Shown here piece by piece: positions 16,121 to 24,948 of a stretch of DNA of 64,000 nt. Each line of letters begins with the position of its first letter. The first letter of the stretch is position 1. The stretch is from contig CAVOHR010000003.1 of the NCBI GenBank assembly GCA_963695835.1, forward strand, positions 462,515-526,514, in the 5' to 3' direction. The notes under the pieces are model-generated. The model was not told the origin of the DNA. It searched no databases and was given only the letters and a program-made list of their open reading frames with translations. This DNA is from VRUE01 sp963695835 (GTDB lineage Bacteria; Actinomycetota; Thermoleophilia; Solirubrobacterales; 70-9). Both the position numbers and the translations under genes were made by a program.

Positions 16121-17801
16121 CGGGGCCCTGGAGCAGCCCCAGCGCCCGCTCGGCCGCCTCGGCGACCGGCAGCTCGTGCTCGTCGCCACCCGCGCGCTCG
16201 CTCGCCTCGACCACGCCCCTGGCCAGGCCGCGCCGCCCGACGACGACCCGCAGCGGGCAGCCGAGCAGCTCGGCGTCGGTCAGCTTCTCGCCGGGGCCGG
16301 CGTCGCGATCGTCGTAGAGCACCTCGACACCGAGCTCGCGCAGCTCCTCGTAGAGGGTGTCGGCCGCTTCGCGCTCGGGCTCGCCTGGCTTGGCGAGCGA
16401 GACGAGGTGGACCTGCCAGGGGGCCAGCGGCGCCGGCCAGACGATCCCGCGCTCGTCGGCCCCCTGCTCGATCGCCGCGGCGACGATCCGCGCCGGGCCG
16501 ATCCCGTAGCTGCCCATGACGATCGGCTGTTCGGTGCCCTGCTCGTCGAGGAAGCTGGCGCCGAGCGGCTCCGAGTAGCGGCTGCCGAGCTTGAAGATGT
16601 TGCCGACCTCGATCGCCGGCTCGATCTCGATCGTGCCGCCGCCGGGGGCGGTGTCGCCCGCCTCGACGGTGCGCACGTCCATCTCGTAGGACTCGAAGTC
16701 GCGACCGGGCGAGACGCCGCGCAGGTGGGCGTCGAGCTCGTTGGCGCCGCAGACGTAGGAGTCGCCGGCGATCGCGGCGTCCTTGACGATCGGAAGGTTC
16801 GCGCCGACGGGCCCGATGTAGCCGACCGGCCCCAGCTCGGCCTCGATCTCCCCCGGCTTCGCCTGCCGGAAGTCGACTCCCATGCCGTTGCGCAGCTTGA
16901 TCTCGTTGAGGCGGTGGTCCCCACGCAGCAGAACCAGCACGAGCCCGCGACCCTCGACCACGATCGGCATCGCCTTGATCAGGGCCCCGGCCGGCACGCC
17001 GAGCGCGCCCGAGACCTCCTCGACCGTGGTCGACCCGGGAGTCGAGACCTCCTCGGGAGCGTCGCGGGCGGGCGGCAGCTCGACCGGCTGCGGGTCGGCC
17101 GAGGCGATCTCGACGTTGGCCGCGTAGCCCGGCGCCAGCGCGACCTCGTTCTCGCCGGCCGGGCAGGGCGCCATGTACTCGTGGGCGCCGGAGCCGCCCA
17201 TCATCCCGACGTCGGACTCGACCCGGTACCAGCGCAGCCCGCAGCGGTCGAAGATCCGCCCGTAGGCCTCGCTCTGGAGCTCGTAGGAGCGCGCCAGGCC
17301 CTCCTCGTCGCGGTCGAAGGAGTAGGCGTCCTTCATCGTGAACTCGCGGGTGCGCAGCACCCCGGCGCGGGGCCGCGGCTCGTCGCGCTCCTTGGTCTGG
17401 ATCTGGAACAGCATCAGCGGCAGGTCGCGATAGGAACGCACCTCGCGGGCGACGTGGAAGGTCACGCACTCCTCGTGCGTCATCGCCAGCACCATCTCGG
17501 TGCCCTTGCGGTCCTCGAGCTTGAACAGCTCGTCGATCGCGTACCGCCCGGTCTTCTTCCACGGCTCGGCCGGCTGCAGTACGGGCATCAGCATCTCCTG
17601 GCAGCCGATCGCCTCCATCTCCTCGCGCAGGATCGCCTCCACCTTCCGCTCGACCCGCCACCCGGCGGGCAGATAGGTCCACAATCCAGCTCCGAGTTGG
17701 CGTATGAGTCCCGCCCGCACCATCAGCTTGTGGGACAGGGCCTCGGCGTCCGCAGGCGCGTCCTTCAGCGTGGGCAGGAATGCCTGGCTCAACCGCGTCA
17801 C
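16113..17801 (-). CDS. proS: Prolyl-tRNA synthetase
   Basis: 562-residue bacterial-type ProRS that charges tRNA-Pro. Class II motifs are visible: motif 1 around GLWTYLPAGWRV, motif 2 with TREFTMKDAYSF, and motif 3 with GSYGIGPARI. Between motifs 2 and 3, residues about 225-390 form the YbaK-like insertion that removes mischarged alanine, as in the long bacterial form. The C-terminal anticodon domain ends the protein. It is part of the rpsB-to-pgsA run, 42 bases after ispG, and overlaps pgsA. Confidence 0.96.
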   Translation of the reverse strand: MTRLSQAFLPTLKDAPADAEALSHKLMVRAGLIRQLGAGLWTYLPAGWRVERKVEAILREEMEAIGCQEMLMPVLQPAEPWKKTGRYAIDELFKLEDRKGTEMVLAMTHEECVTFHVAREVRSYRDLPLMLFQIQTKERDEPRPRAGVLRTREFTMKDAYSFDRDEEGLARSYELQSEAYGRIFDRCGLRWYRVESDVGMMGGSGAHEYMAPCPAGENEVALAPGYAANVEIASADPQPVELPPARDAPEEVSTPGSTTVEEVSGALGVPAGALIKAMPIVVEGRGLVLVLLRGDHRLNEIKLRNGMGVDFRQAKPGEIEAELGPVGYIGPVGANLPIVKDAAIAGDSYVCGANELDAHLRGVSPGRDFESYEMDVRTVEAGDTAPGGGTIEIEPAIEVGNIFKLGSRYSEPLGASFLDEQGTEQPIVMGSYGIGPARIVAAAIEQGADERGIVWPAPLAPWQVHLVSLAKPGEPEREAADTLYEELRELGVEVLYDDRDAGPGEKLTDAELLGCPLRVVVGRRGLARGVVEASERAGGDEHELPVAEAAERALGLLQGPDG

Positions 17802-17843
17802 GGTGGAAACCTATCCACTAATCGGGCGGGAGCCGCTGCTTGG

Positions 17844-19097
17844 CTATGCCCTGGTGAATCGCCGCCCGGCAGTGGGCGAGGCATCCTCGTCCAGCAGCAC
17901 CCGATCCGACTCGCCCTCTTCCGCCGCCTCGTGCTCCATCTGCGCGATCTTCTCCGGGGTCAGGTCGCCGGCGTTCTCCTCCTCGATCCTGGCCAGCCAC
18001 TCGGCCCCCTCCCCCGCCTGGCGCTCGTCGACCTCGACCTTGCCGCGATCGAGCGACTTGTCGATCTCCTCGAACAGGGCGTCCACGAGCTCGGCCTGCG
18101 GCACCTTCCGCAGCGGCTTGCCGTGGGCGAAGATCAGGCCCTCGTTCCTGGCGCCGGTGATGCCGAAGTCGGCGTGGCTCGCCTCGCCGATCCCGTTCAC
18201 CGCGCAGCCGAGGACCGCGACCTCGACCGGCTCGGCGTAGCGCTCCAGCCGCCGCTCGATCTCGGCCACGACCGAGTCCATGTCGAACTGGAGGCGGCCG
18301 CAGGTCGGGCAGGCGATCAGCACCGGCCCGCGCTCGCGCAGCCGCAGCGCCTTGAGGATCTCCCAGGCGACCTTGACCTCCTCCTCGGCGTGGAAGGTCG
18401 AGAGGCTGATCCGGATCGTGTCGCCGATCCCGTCGGCGAGCAGGGTGCCGAGCCCGACCGCGGATTTGAGCGAGCCGGACCATTTGGTCCCCGCCTCGGT
18501 GATTCCGAGGTGCAGCGGGTAGGGGATCCTCTCCGCCAGCAGGCGGTTGGCGGCGATCGTGTCGGGGACGTTGGTCGACTTGATCGAGACCTTGAAGTTC
18601 TCGAACTCGAGGCCCTCCATCAGCTCGACGAACTCGACCGCGGCAGCGACCAGCGCCTCGACCGGCGCCTCGCGCTCGAGCTCGTGCAGGTGCTTGGGCA
18701 GCGAGCCGGAGTTGACCCCGATCCGCATCGGCACCCCGGCGGCGGTCGCCCGCGCGGCCACCTCGGCGACTTTCTCGCGGCCGCCGATGTTGCCGGGGTT
18801 GAGGCGGATGCAGTGGGCGCCGGCGTCGATCGCCTTCAGCGCCAGCGTGTGGTTGAAGTGGATGTCGGCGATCACCGGGATCGGCGATTCCCGGACGATC
18901 GTCTTCAGCGCCTCGGCGTCGTCCTCGCGCGGCACCGCGACCCGCACCAGGTCGGCCCCCGCGTCGGCGACCTTGCGGATCTGCTCCATCGTCGCCGCCA
19001 GGTTGGCGGTCTCGGTCTTGGTCATCGTCTGCACGGCGACCGGCGCCCCACCGCCGATCGGCACCCCGCCGACGAATATCTGCCGCTTGGAGGCCAT
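17844..19097 (-). CDS. ispG: 4-hydroxy-3-methylbut-2-en-1-yl diphosphate synthase
   Basis: IspG (GcpE), the iron-sulfur enzyme converting methylerythritol cyclodiphosphate to HMBPP in the MEP isoprenoid pathway. The TIM-barrel start VPIGGGAPVAVQTMTKT and the C-terminal cluster domain with CPTCGR and VLGCAVNGIGE are clear. At 417 residues it is longer than many bacterial IspG proteins because of an acidic C-terminal tail of about 45 residues after the final conserved segment. It sits directly after rseP and shares the run with dxr, so two MEP-pathway enzymes are coexpressed. Confidence 0.95.
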   Translation of the reverse strand: MASKRQIFVGGVPIGGGAPVAVQTMTKTETANLAATMEQIRKVADAGADLVRVAVPREDDAEALKTIVRESPIPVIADIHFNHTLALKAIDAGAHCIRLNPGNIGGREKVAEVAARATAAGVPMRIGVNSGSLPKHLHELEREAPVEALVAAAVEFVELMEGLEFENFKVSIKSTNVPDTIAANRLLAERIPYPLHLGITEAGTKWSGSLKSAVGLGTLLADGIGDTIRISLSTFHAEEEVKVAWEILKALRLRERGPVLIACPTCGRLQFDMDSVVAEIERRLERYAEPVEVAVLGCAVNGIGEASHADFGITGARNEGLIFAHGKPLRKVPQAELVDALFEEIDKSLDRGKVEVDERQAGEGAEWLARIEEENAGDLTPEKIAQMEHEAAEEGESDRVLLDEDASPTAGRRFTRA

Positions 19098-19153
19098 TGG
19101 TTGAAGGATATCTGGGCGGCTGGGTCAGTCCGCGTACAGCTCGTCCCAGCGGT

Positions 19154-20245
19154 CTAGCGGACGTTGAACCCTTCGCCGGTGATCCGGCCGATGTCGTTGC
19201 TGAGGCCGATGAAGAACAGCATCGCGACCAGGGCGAAGCCGACGATGCTGGCGCGCTCCATCACCCGCATCGATACCGGCTGCCCGCGCAGTTTCTCGAC
19301 CAGGCTCCAGAAGATGTGCCCGCCGTCGAGCGGCAGGATCGGCAGCAGGTTGATCAGCCCGAGGGAGAGGCTGACGATCGCCAGCAGGAGAAGCGACGGG
19401 TAAACGCCGACCTCCACCGTTTCGTGCCCCACGTCGCTGATCCCGACGACGCTGGAGATCTGCTTCCGCTGCTCGGATTCGAAGATGCGGGAGACGATCG
19501 ACGCGGTCTGGTGCGTGATCCACCAGATCTTTTCTCCCGCGCGGCCGGCGGCGGCGCCGATCCCCAGCTCTTCCGGCTCGAAGCCATAGGAGAAGCCGAT
19601 CAGGCTGCGCCCGTTTTCCTTGCTGTACTCGGGACGAACGGAGAGCGCCTGCACGCTCCCGTCGCGGCGGATCTTCAACCTGACCGGAGTCGCCGCCCTG
19701 CAGCCGTCGACCTGCTTGCCGGCGCAGCGGTGCGAGGCGACCTGCTCCCCGAAGCGTTCGAGCCGGGCTTCCCGGCCGAGGCCCGGATACGCCTTCCCGT
19801 CGACGGCGAGGATCTCGTCTCCGGGATGGAGGACCCTGGCCGCCGGCGTACCGCTCCTCACTTCGCCGACCGACTGCGTCACCTGTTCCGCGAAGAAGAA
19901 GTAGGCGGCGACGAAGACGGCGAACGCGAGCACGATGTTGACCGCCGGCCCCGCCGCGGTTACGACGATCCGCCTCCAGACCGGCTGCCGGTAATAGGCC
20001 CGGTGAGCCACCTCGGGGGGCAGCTCCTCTTCCGGGTTCATGCCGCTGATCTTCACGTAGCCGCCGAGCGGGATCGCCTTGACGCCGTACTCGGTCTCGC
20101 CGCGCTTGACCGAGAACAGGGTCGGGCCGAAGAAGAGGAAGAAGCGCTCGACCCGCATCCCGGTCGCCTTGGCGGCGAAGAAGTGGCCCGCCTCGTGCAG
20201 GACGATCAGCAGCGAGAAGCCGAGGAAGACGAGCAGCCAGCTCAT
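19154..20245 (-). CDS. rseP: Site-2 zinc metalloprotease RseP
   Basis: Membrane-embedded protease of 363 residues that cleaves membrane-bound anti-sigma factors and signal-peptide remnants. The zinc site HEAGH is at residues 17-21 in the first helix and the second metal motif LDGGH is in a C-terminal helix; a PDZ domain around GTPAARVLHPGDEILAVDG lies between them. The ATG overlaps the dxr stop by four bases. The dxr-rseP-ispG order is a common bacterial arrangement. Two membrane-anchored anti-sigma-like proteins in this window would be plausible clients, but that is speculative. Confidence 0.94.
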   Translation of the reverse strand: MSWLLVFLGFSLLIVLHEAGHFFAAKATGMRVERFFLFFGPTLFSVKRGETEYGVKAIPLGGYVKISGMNPEEELPPEVAHRAYYRQPVWRRIVVTAAGPAVNIVLAFAVFVAAYFFFAEQVTQSVGEVRSGTPAARVLHPGDEILAVDGKAYPGLGREARLERFGEQVASHRCAGKQVDGCRAATPVRLKIRRDGSVQALSVRPEYSKENGRSLIGFSYGFEPEELGIGAAAGRAGEKIWWITHQTASIVSRIFESEQRKQISSVVGISDVGHETVEVGVYPSLLLLAIVSLSLGLINLLPILPLDGGHIFWSLVEKLRGQPVSMRVMERASIVGFALVAMLFFIGLSNDIGRITGEGFNVR

Positions 20246-21387
20246 ACCGTCGCCAACCCCCCGACCTGCTCCTCGGTGCGGCGCCGGGCCTCCTCGTCGA
20301 CCGCGAAGAGGTCCTCGAAGTGGGTCAGCGGCCGGGCCGGCATCTGCTCCAGCACCCGCTCGATCGCGGCGGCGATCGCGGTGAAGGGGATGCGGCCGTC
20401 GAGGAAGGCGGCGACCGCGACCTCGTCGGCGGCGTTGAGCGCGCAGGGGGCGGTTCCCCCCGCCCGGCCCGCCTCGAGCGCGAGCCGCAGGCAGGCGAAG
20501 GTCTCGAGGTCGGGCTCCTCGAAGGTCAGCCCGCCGACCTGCGCCAGGTCGAGCCGCGGGACGTCCACGTCGGCCCGCTCGGGGTAGTGCAGGGCGTAGG
20601 AGATCGGCACCCGCATGTCGGGGTGGCCGAGGTGGGCCAGGCTGGCGCCGTCGTTGAGGTCGATCAGCGAGTGGACGATCGACTGCGGGTGGACGACGAC
20701 CTCGATCCGCTCGTAGGGCAGGCCGAACAGGTGGTGCGCCTCGATCGCCTCGAAGCCCTTGTTCATCAGCGTCGCCGAGTCGATCGTGATCCGCCCGCCC
20801 ATCCGCCAGGTCGGGTGGTCGAGGGCCTCGGAGACCGTCACGTCGGAGAGGTCGGTGCGGCCGCGGAAGGGACCGCCCGAGGCGGTCAGCACCAGCCGCT
20901 CGACCGTGCCCGGCGGCTCGGCTCCGAGCAGCTGGAAGAGGGCGGAGTGCTCGGAGTCGACCGGCAGCAGTTGCGCCCCGGTCGCCTCGGCCAGCGCCGT
21001 GGTCAGCTCGCCGCCGACCACCAGGCTCTCCTTGTTGGCCAGCGCCAGGTCGATCCCCTCGCTGAGCGCGACGACCGTCGGCCCCAGCCCGGCGGCGCCG
21101 ACCATCCCGTTGAGGACCAGGTCGGCTTCGCTGCCGGCGATCAGCTCGCGGATCCCGGCCTCGCCCGCCAGCACGCGCCCGCCCCAGGCGGCGCCGGCCC
21201 GCTCGGCCGCCTCGGCGTGCGAGAGCGCCACCGTGTCCACGCCGTGGCGCCGCGCCTGCTCCAGCAGCGCCTCCCAGCTGGTCCCGGCCGCCAGGCCGAC
21301 GATCTCGAGCTGCTCCGAGCCGGCGACGATCTCCAGCGCCTGGGCGCCGATCGAGCCGGTGCTGCCGAGAATGACCAGCTTCTTCAT
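20242..21387 (-). CDS. dxr: 1-deoxy-D-xylulose 5-phosphate reductoisomerase
   Basis: First committed enzyme of the MEP isoprenoid pathway, NADPH-dependent. The N-terminal nucleotide site is LVILGSTGSIGAQAL; LANKESLVVGG and LLPVDSEHSAL mark the metal/substrate region, and TASGGPFRGR follows. 381 residues is standard. The start ATG 21387 lies 19 bases after the cdsA stop; the stop overlaps rseP. Confidence 0.96.
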   Translation of the reverse strand: MKKLVILGSTGSIGAQALEIVAGSEQLEIVGLAAGTSWEALLEQARRHGVDTVALSHAEAAERAGAAWGGRVLAGEAGIRELIAGSEADLVLNGMVGAAGLGPTVVALSEGIDLALANKESLVVGGELTTALAEATGAQLLPVDSEHSALFQLLGAEPPGTVERLVLTASGGPFRGRTDLSDVTVSEALDHPTWRMGGRITIDSATLMNKGFEAIEAHHLFGLPYERIEVVVHPQSIVHSLIDLNDGASLAHLGHPDMRVPISYALHYPERADVDVPRLDLAQVGGLTFEEPDLETFACLRLALEAGRAGGTAPCALNAADEVAVAAFLDGRIPFTAIAAAIERVLEQMPARPLTHFEDLFAVDEEARRRTEEQVGGLATV

Positions 21388-21406
21388 CTAAGGGAGTCTA
21401 GGAGGG

Positions 21407-22303
21407 TCAATACACGAGCTGGACGGCGAGGTAGTAGCCGACGACGATCGTGAAGAAGGCGGCGTCGAGGCGGTCGATCATGCCGCCGTGCGGGCCGAAC
21501 AGCTTGCCGGTGTCCTTGGCGCCGAGATCGCGCTTGACCATCGAGGCGAAGAGGTCGCCGATCGGGGCGATCGCCGCCACCGCGGCGCCGATGATCAGCG
21601 CGTCCGTCCCGCTCAGCCAGTCCTGGTAGAGGCCGGCGAACCAGAACGCCATCGTGCCGATCAGGAAGCCGCCGATCAAGCCCTCCAGCGTCTTGTGCGG
21701 CGAGAGGTTCGGGGCGATCTTGTGGGCGCCGAACATCCGCCCGGTCGCGTAGGCGCCGGTGTCGGTCGCGAAGGTGCCGACGAGGACGTCGATCAGCAGC
21801 GCCGCGCCGTGGTCGGGCAGGTCGCGCAGCAGGACCGCGTGGACCAGCGGCAGCCCGATCCAGACGGCGCCGAGCACGGTGATCCCCATCGAAACGACGA
21901 TCCCGTCGCGCGCCTGGCGCCTGGCGCCGAAGAGGAAGAGCAGCGCGAAGGAGGCCGTCCCGACCAGGAGGATGTTGAAGGCGGCGCCGAAGTGGGCGGC
22001 GAGGACGATCGCCGCCAGGGCGATGTAGGCGGCGGGCTGGAGCGGGCGCAGCGGCGCGGTCATCAGGAAGTACTCGCGCAGGCAGAGCAGCCCGATCGCG
22101 ATCATCGCCAGGGCGAAGACGATGCCGCCGGCGACCGCGATGACGATCGCGAAGGCGATCCACGGGAGCGCGAAGAGGATCCGCCGGACGGTCTCGCCCG
22201 CCGCCCCGCCGCCCCGTTTCCGCCGCCGCGGCTCCCGCGACCGGCGCTCGGGCGGCGGCGGCTCGTCGGCGAACAGCTCCTCGTCGAACAGGTCCCGGAC
22301 CAT
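21407..22303 (-). CDS. cdsA: Phosphatidate cytidylyltransferase
   Basis: 298-residue polytopic membrane enzyme making CDP-diacylglycerol from CTP and phosphatidate. After an Arg/Pro-rich cytosolic N-terminus of about 40 residues come about eight membrane helices. The CdsA signature is present near the C-terminus as SMVKRDLGAKDTGKL followed by GPHGGMIDRLD. It abuts uppS with no gap and supplies the substrate for the pgsA product further down the same run. Confidence 0.94.
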   Translation of the reverse strand: MVRDLFDEELFADEPPPPERRSREPRRRKRGGGAAGETVRRILFALPWIAFAIVIAVAGGIVFALAMIAIGLLCLREYFLMTAPLRPLQPAAYIALAAIVLAAHFGAAFNILLVGTASFALLFLFGARRQARDGIVVSMGITVLGAVWIGLPLVHAVLLRDLPDHGAALLIDVLVGTFATDTGAYATGRMFGAHKIAPNLSPHKTLEGLIGGFLIGTMAFWFAGLYQDWLSGTDALIIGAAVAAIAPIGDLFASMVKRDLGAKDTGKLFGPHGGMIDRLDAAFFTIVVGYYLAVQLVY

Positions 22304-22975
22304 CTAGGCCCTCCGCCCGAAGCGCCGCTGCCGCGCCTCGAACTCGGCCAGCGACTGCTCGAAGGCCTCGCGGTCGAAGTCGGGCCAGAGCTCGTCGCGG
22401 AAGACCAGCTCCGAGTAGGCGCACTGCCAGAGCAGGTAGTTGGAGATCCGCTGCTCTCCGCTGGTTCGTATCAGGAGGTCGGGGTCGTGCATCTCGGGCG
22501 CGTAGAGGTGGCCTCGGAACTCCTCCTCGGAGCTCCCCTTGAAGGTTCGCGCCGCGTCGACGATCTCCGCCCGCCCGCCGTAGTTGAAGGCGACGAAGAG
22601 CGTGATGCGCTCGTTGCCGGCGGTGGTCTCCTCGGCCCACTCCATCCGCTCGATCAGCTCCGGCGCGACTCCCTCGCGCCGGCCGATGAAGCGCATCCGC
22701 ACGCCTTCGGCGTCGAGCTCGGGCGTCTCGGCGTCGATCCGCTCGCCGAACATCCGCATCAGGCCCTCGACCTCCGCGGCCGGCCGCGACCAGTTCTCGG
22801 TCGAGAAGGAGAAGACGGTCAGCTCCTCGATCCCCAGCTCGACTGCGTCCCGCAACCGCGCCTTGACGACGTCGGCCCCGGCCCGGTGCCCCTCGACGAC
22901 CGGCAGGCCGCGCTGCTGCGCCCAGCGGCCGTTGCCGTCGGTGATGATCGCGACGTACCGCGCGGAGGCGCTCAC
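22304..22975 (-). CDS. uppS: Polyprenyl (undecaprenyl) diphosphate synthase, cis type
   Basis: 223-residue cis-prenyltransferase producing the lipid carrier for cell-wall synthesis. The catalytic Asp region is IITDGNGRWAQQRGLPV, followed by FSFSTENWSRP; the C-terminal RTSGEQRISNYLLWQ motif binds the diphosphate. The usual HMDGNGRWA is here ITDGNGRWA. Slightly shorter than average but all motifs are present. The ATG overlaps the frr stop by four bases. Confidence 0.94.
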   Translation of the reverse strand: MSASARYVAIITDGNGRWAQQRGLPVVEGHRAGADVVKARLRDAVELGIEELTVFSFSTENWSRPAAEVEGLMRMFGERIDAETPELDAEGVRMRFIGRREGVAPELIERMEWAEETTAGNERITLFVAFNYGGRAEIVDAARTFKGSSEEEFRGHLYAPEMHDPDLLIRTSGEQRISNYLLWQCAYSELVFRDELWPDFDREAFEQSLAEFEARQRRFGRRA

Positions 22976-23535
22976 ACCTCCAGGATCTCCTCTTCCTTTC
23001 CCTTCAGCAATGCGTCGATCTCGGCCACCGCCTCGTCGGTCTGCTTCTGGAGGTGGGCCTCGGCGCGCCGCTCGTCGTCCTCCCCCGCTTCGCCTTCCTT
23101 CTTCAGCTCGCGCAGGTCGGTCATCGTGTCGCGGCGGATGTTGCGGACCGCGATCCGGCCCTCCTCGGCGACCCCGTGCACGACCTTGACCATCTCGCGG
23201 CGGCGCTCCTCGGTCAGCTCGGGGATCGCCAGGCGGATGACGCTGCCGTCGTTGTTCGGCGTCAGGCCGACGTCGGACTCCTGAATCGCCTTCTCGATCG
23301 CCCCGATCGAGCCCTTGTCGAAGGGCGTCACGGTCAGCAGGCGGGCGTCGGAGGTCGAGACGTTGGCGAGCTGCTTCAGGGGCGTCGGCGAGCCGTAGTA
23401 GTCGACGGCGATCCGGTCCAGCAGGTGCGGCGAGGCGCGGCCGGTGCGCACCGTCGCCAGCTCGCCGCGGCTCGACTCGACCGACTTCTTCATCCGGTCC
23501 TCGGCGTCTTTGAGCAGCTCGTCGATCAGCTCCAC
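22972..23535 (-). CDS. frr: Ribosome recycling factor
   Basis: 187-residue RRF, which splits post-termination ribosomes with EF-G. The three-helix bundle starts at LLKDAEDRMKKSVES, and GRASPHLLDRI and the hinge before the beta domain are conserved; the C-terminal ELTEERRREMVK is typical. It lies 16 bases after pyrH and overlaps uppS, in the standard tsf-pyrH-frr order. Confidence 0.96.
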   Translation of the reverse strand: MELIDELLKDAEDRMKKSVESSRGELATVRTGRASPHLLDRIAVDYYGSPTPLKQLANVSTSDARLLTVTPFDKGSIGAIEKAIQESDVGLTPNNDGSVIRLAIPELTEERRREMVKVVHGVAEEGRIAVRNIRRDTMTDLRELKKEGEAGEDDERRAEAHLQKQTDEAVAEIDALLKGKEEEILEV

Positions 23536-23551
23536 TGGGTCCTCTCTCGGG

Positions 23552-24286
23552 TCAGGAGGCGGGCGCGCCGGAGACCAGCGTTCCCACCCTCTCGCCGCGG
23601 ACGATCCTATCTATGTTGCTTTCGTCCCCCATGTTGAAGACGTAGATCGGCAGGTCGTTGTCCATGCAGAGCGAGAGCGCGGTCGAGTCCATCACCTTGA
23701 GCCCGCGCTCGATCGCCTCGCGGTGGGAGATCGCGGCGATGAACTTCGCCTCCGGGTTGACCGCCGGGTCGGAGTCGAAGACGCCCTCGACCCCGTTCTT
23801 CGCCATCAGGATCGCTTCGGCGTGGATCTCGAGGGCGCGCAGCGCCGCCGCGGTGTCGGTGGTGAAGAACGGGTTGCCGGTGCCGGCGGCGAAGATCACC
23901 ACCCGGCCCTTCTCCAGGTGGCGCATCGCGCGGCGGCGGATGTAGGGCTCGGCGACCTCCTTGACGTCGATCGCCGACATCACCCGGGTGTGCTCGCCGA
24001 TGCTCTCCAGCGCGTCCTGCAGGGTGAGGGCGTTGAGCACCGTCGCCAGCATCCCCATGTAGTCGCCGGTGGCGCGGTCCATCCCCGCCGCCGCCCCTTC
24101 CAGGCCGCGGTAGATGTTGCCGGCGCCGACGACGATCGCCACCTCGACCCCGCGCGCCCGCACCGCCGCCACCTGACGGGCGATCCGCACCACCTCCTCG
24201 GCGTCGGTGCCGTGCTCGCGTTCGCCCATCAACGCCTCGCCGGAGAGCTTCAGCAGGATGCGGCTGAATTTGGGTGCGGTCTTCAT
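23552..24286 (-). CDS. pyrH: UMP kinase
   Basis: 244-residue amino-acid-kinase-fold enzyme phosphorylating UMP to UDP. Motifs are RILLKLSGEAL at the N-terminus, VGAGNIYRG, the dimer segment DYMGMLATVLNAL and the nucleotide-binding FAAGTGNPFFTTDTAA. Length is usual. It lies between tsf (59-base gap) and frr. Confidence 0.96.
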   Translation of the reverse strand: MKTAPKFSRILLKLSGEALMGEREHGTDAEEVVRIARQVAAVRARGVEVAIVVGAGNIYRGLEGAAAGMDRATGDYMGMLATVLNALTLQDALESIGEHTRVMSAIDVKEVAEPYIRRRAMRHLEKGRVVIFAAGTGNPFFTTDTAAALRALEIHAEAILMAKNGVEGVFDSDPAVNPEAKFIAAISHREAIERGLKVMDSTALSLCMDNDLPIYVFNMGDESNIDRIVRGERVGTLVSGAPAS

Positions 24287-24345
24287 AAGAATCGGCTGCG
24301 CTCCGCTGGCGGAGAATCAGATCGTGACGCTCGCTCCGCTCCGCC

Positions 24346-24948
24346 TCAAGCGCCGACGCGGAAGTAGGCAAAGCGGGCGACGCGGATGTTCTCGCCGGTC
24401 TTCGCCGCCAGCTCCTGGCGCAGCTCCTCGATCGACTTCGAGCCGTGCTTCTCGGCGTTGACGTGCGTCTGGTCGAGCAGCGCCACTTCCTTCGCCCACT
24501 TGGCGAGCTGCCCTTCGACGATCTTCTCCACCACGTTGTCCGGCTTGCCGTCCTCGCGCGCCTTCTCCTCGAAGACCCGCTTCTCGGCCTCGCGCTCGGA
24601 GGCCGGGATCTCCTCTGCGGTGACGTACGTCGGCGCGGTCGCGGCGACGTGCAGGGCGACCTCGTAGGCGAACGCCTTGAAGTCCTCGTTGCGGGCGACG
24701 AAGTCGGTCTCGCACTGCACTTCGACCATCGCCCCGATTCTGTCGTTGGCGTGGACGTAGGCGGCGACCACGCCCTCGCTGGTGCCGCGGCCTTCGCGCT
24801 TCGTCGCGGACGCCTGTCCCTTGACCCGCAGGATCTCGATCGCCCGGTCGACGTCCCCCTCGGACTCGGCCAGGGCGGCCTTGCAGTCCATCATCGCGGC
24901 CCCGGTGCGGTCGCGGAGGGCCTTCACGTCGGCCGCGGAGACGCTCAT
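24346..24948 (-). CDS. tsf: Elongation factor Ts
   Basis: 200-residue nucleotide exchange factor for EF-Tu. The UBA-like N-terminus is VKALRDRTGAAMMDCKAAL and the EF-Tu contact motif is CETDFVARN. It is the short form without a second core repeat, as seen in several actinobacteria and Thermus. The ATG at 24948 overlaps the rpsB stop by four bases; the open frame runs further upstream inside rpsB but has no EF-Ts similarity. Confidence 0.96.
   Translation of the reverse strand: MSVSAADVKALRDRTGAAMMDCKAALAESEGDVDRAIEILRVKGQASATKREGRGTSEGVVAAYVHANDRIGAMVEVQCETDFVARNEDFKAFAYEVALHVAATAPTYVTAEEIPASEREAEKRVFEEKAREDGKPDNVVEKIVEGQLAKWAKEVALLDQTHVNAEKHGSKSIEELRQELAAKTGENIRVARFAYFRVGA

Noticed and set aside
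15999..19157. A 1052-codon open frame on the plus strand
   Set aside because: It lies exactly antisense to proS and ispG, has the Arg/Asp/Leu/Val-biased composition of GC-rich shadow frames, and contains no recognisable domain.
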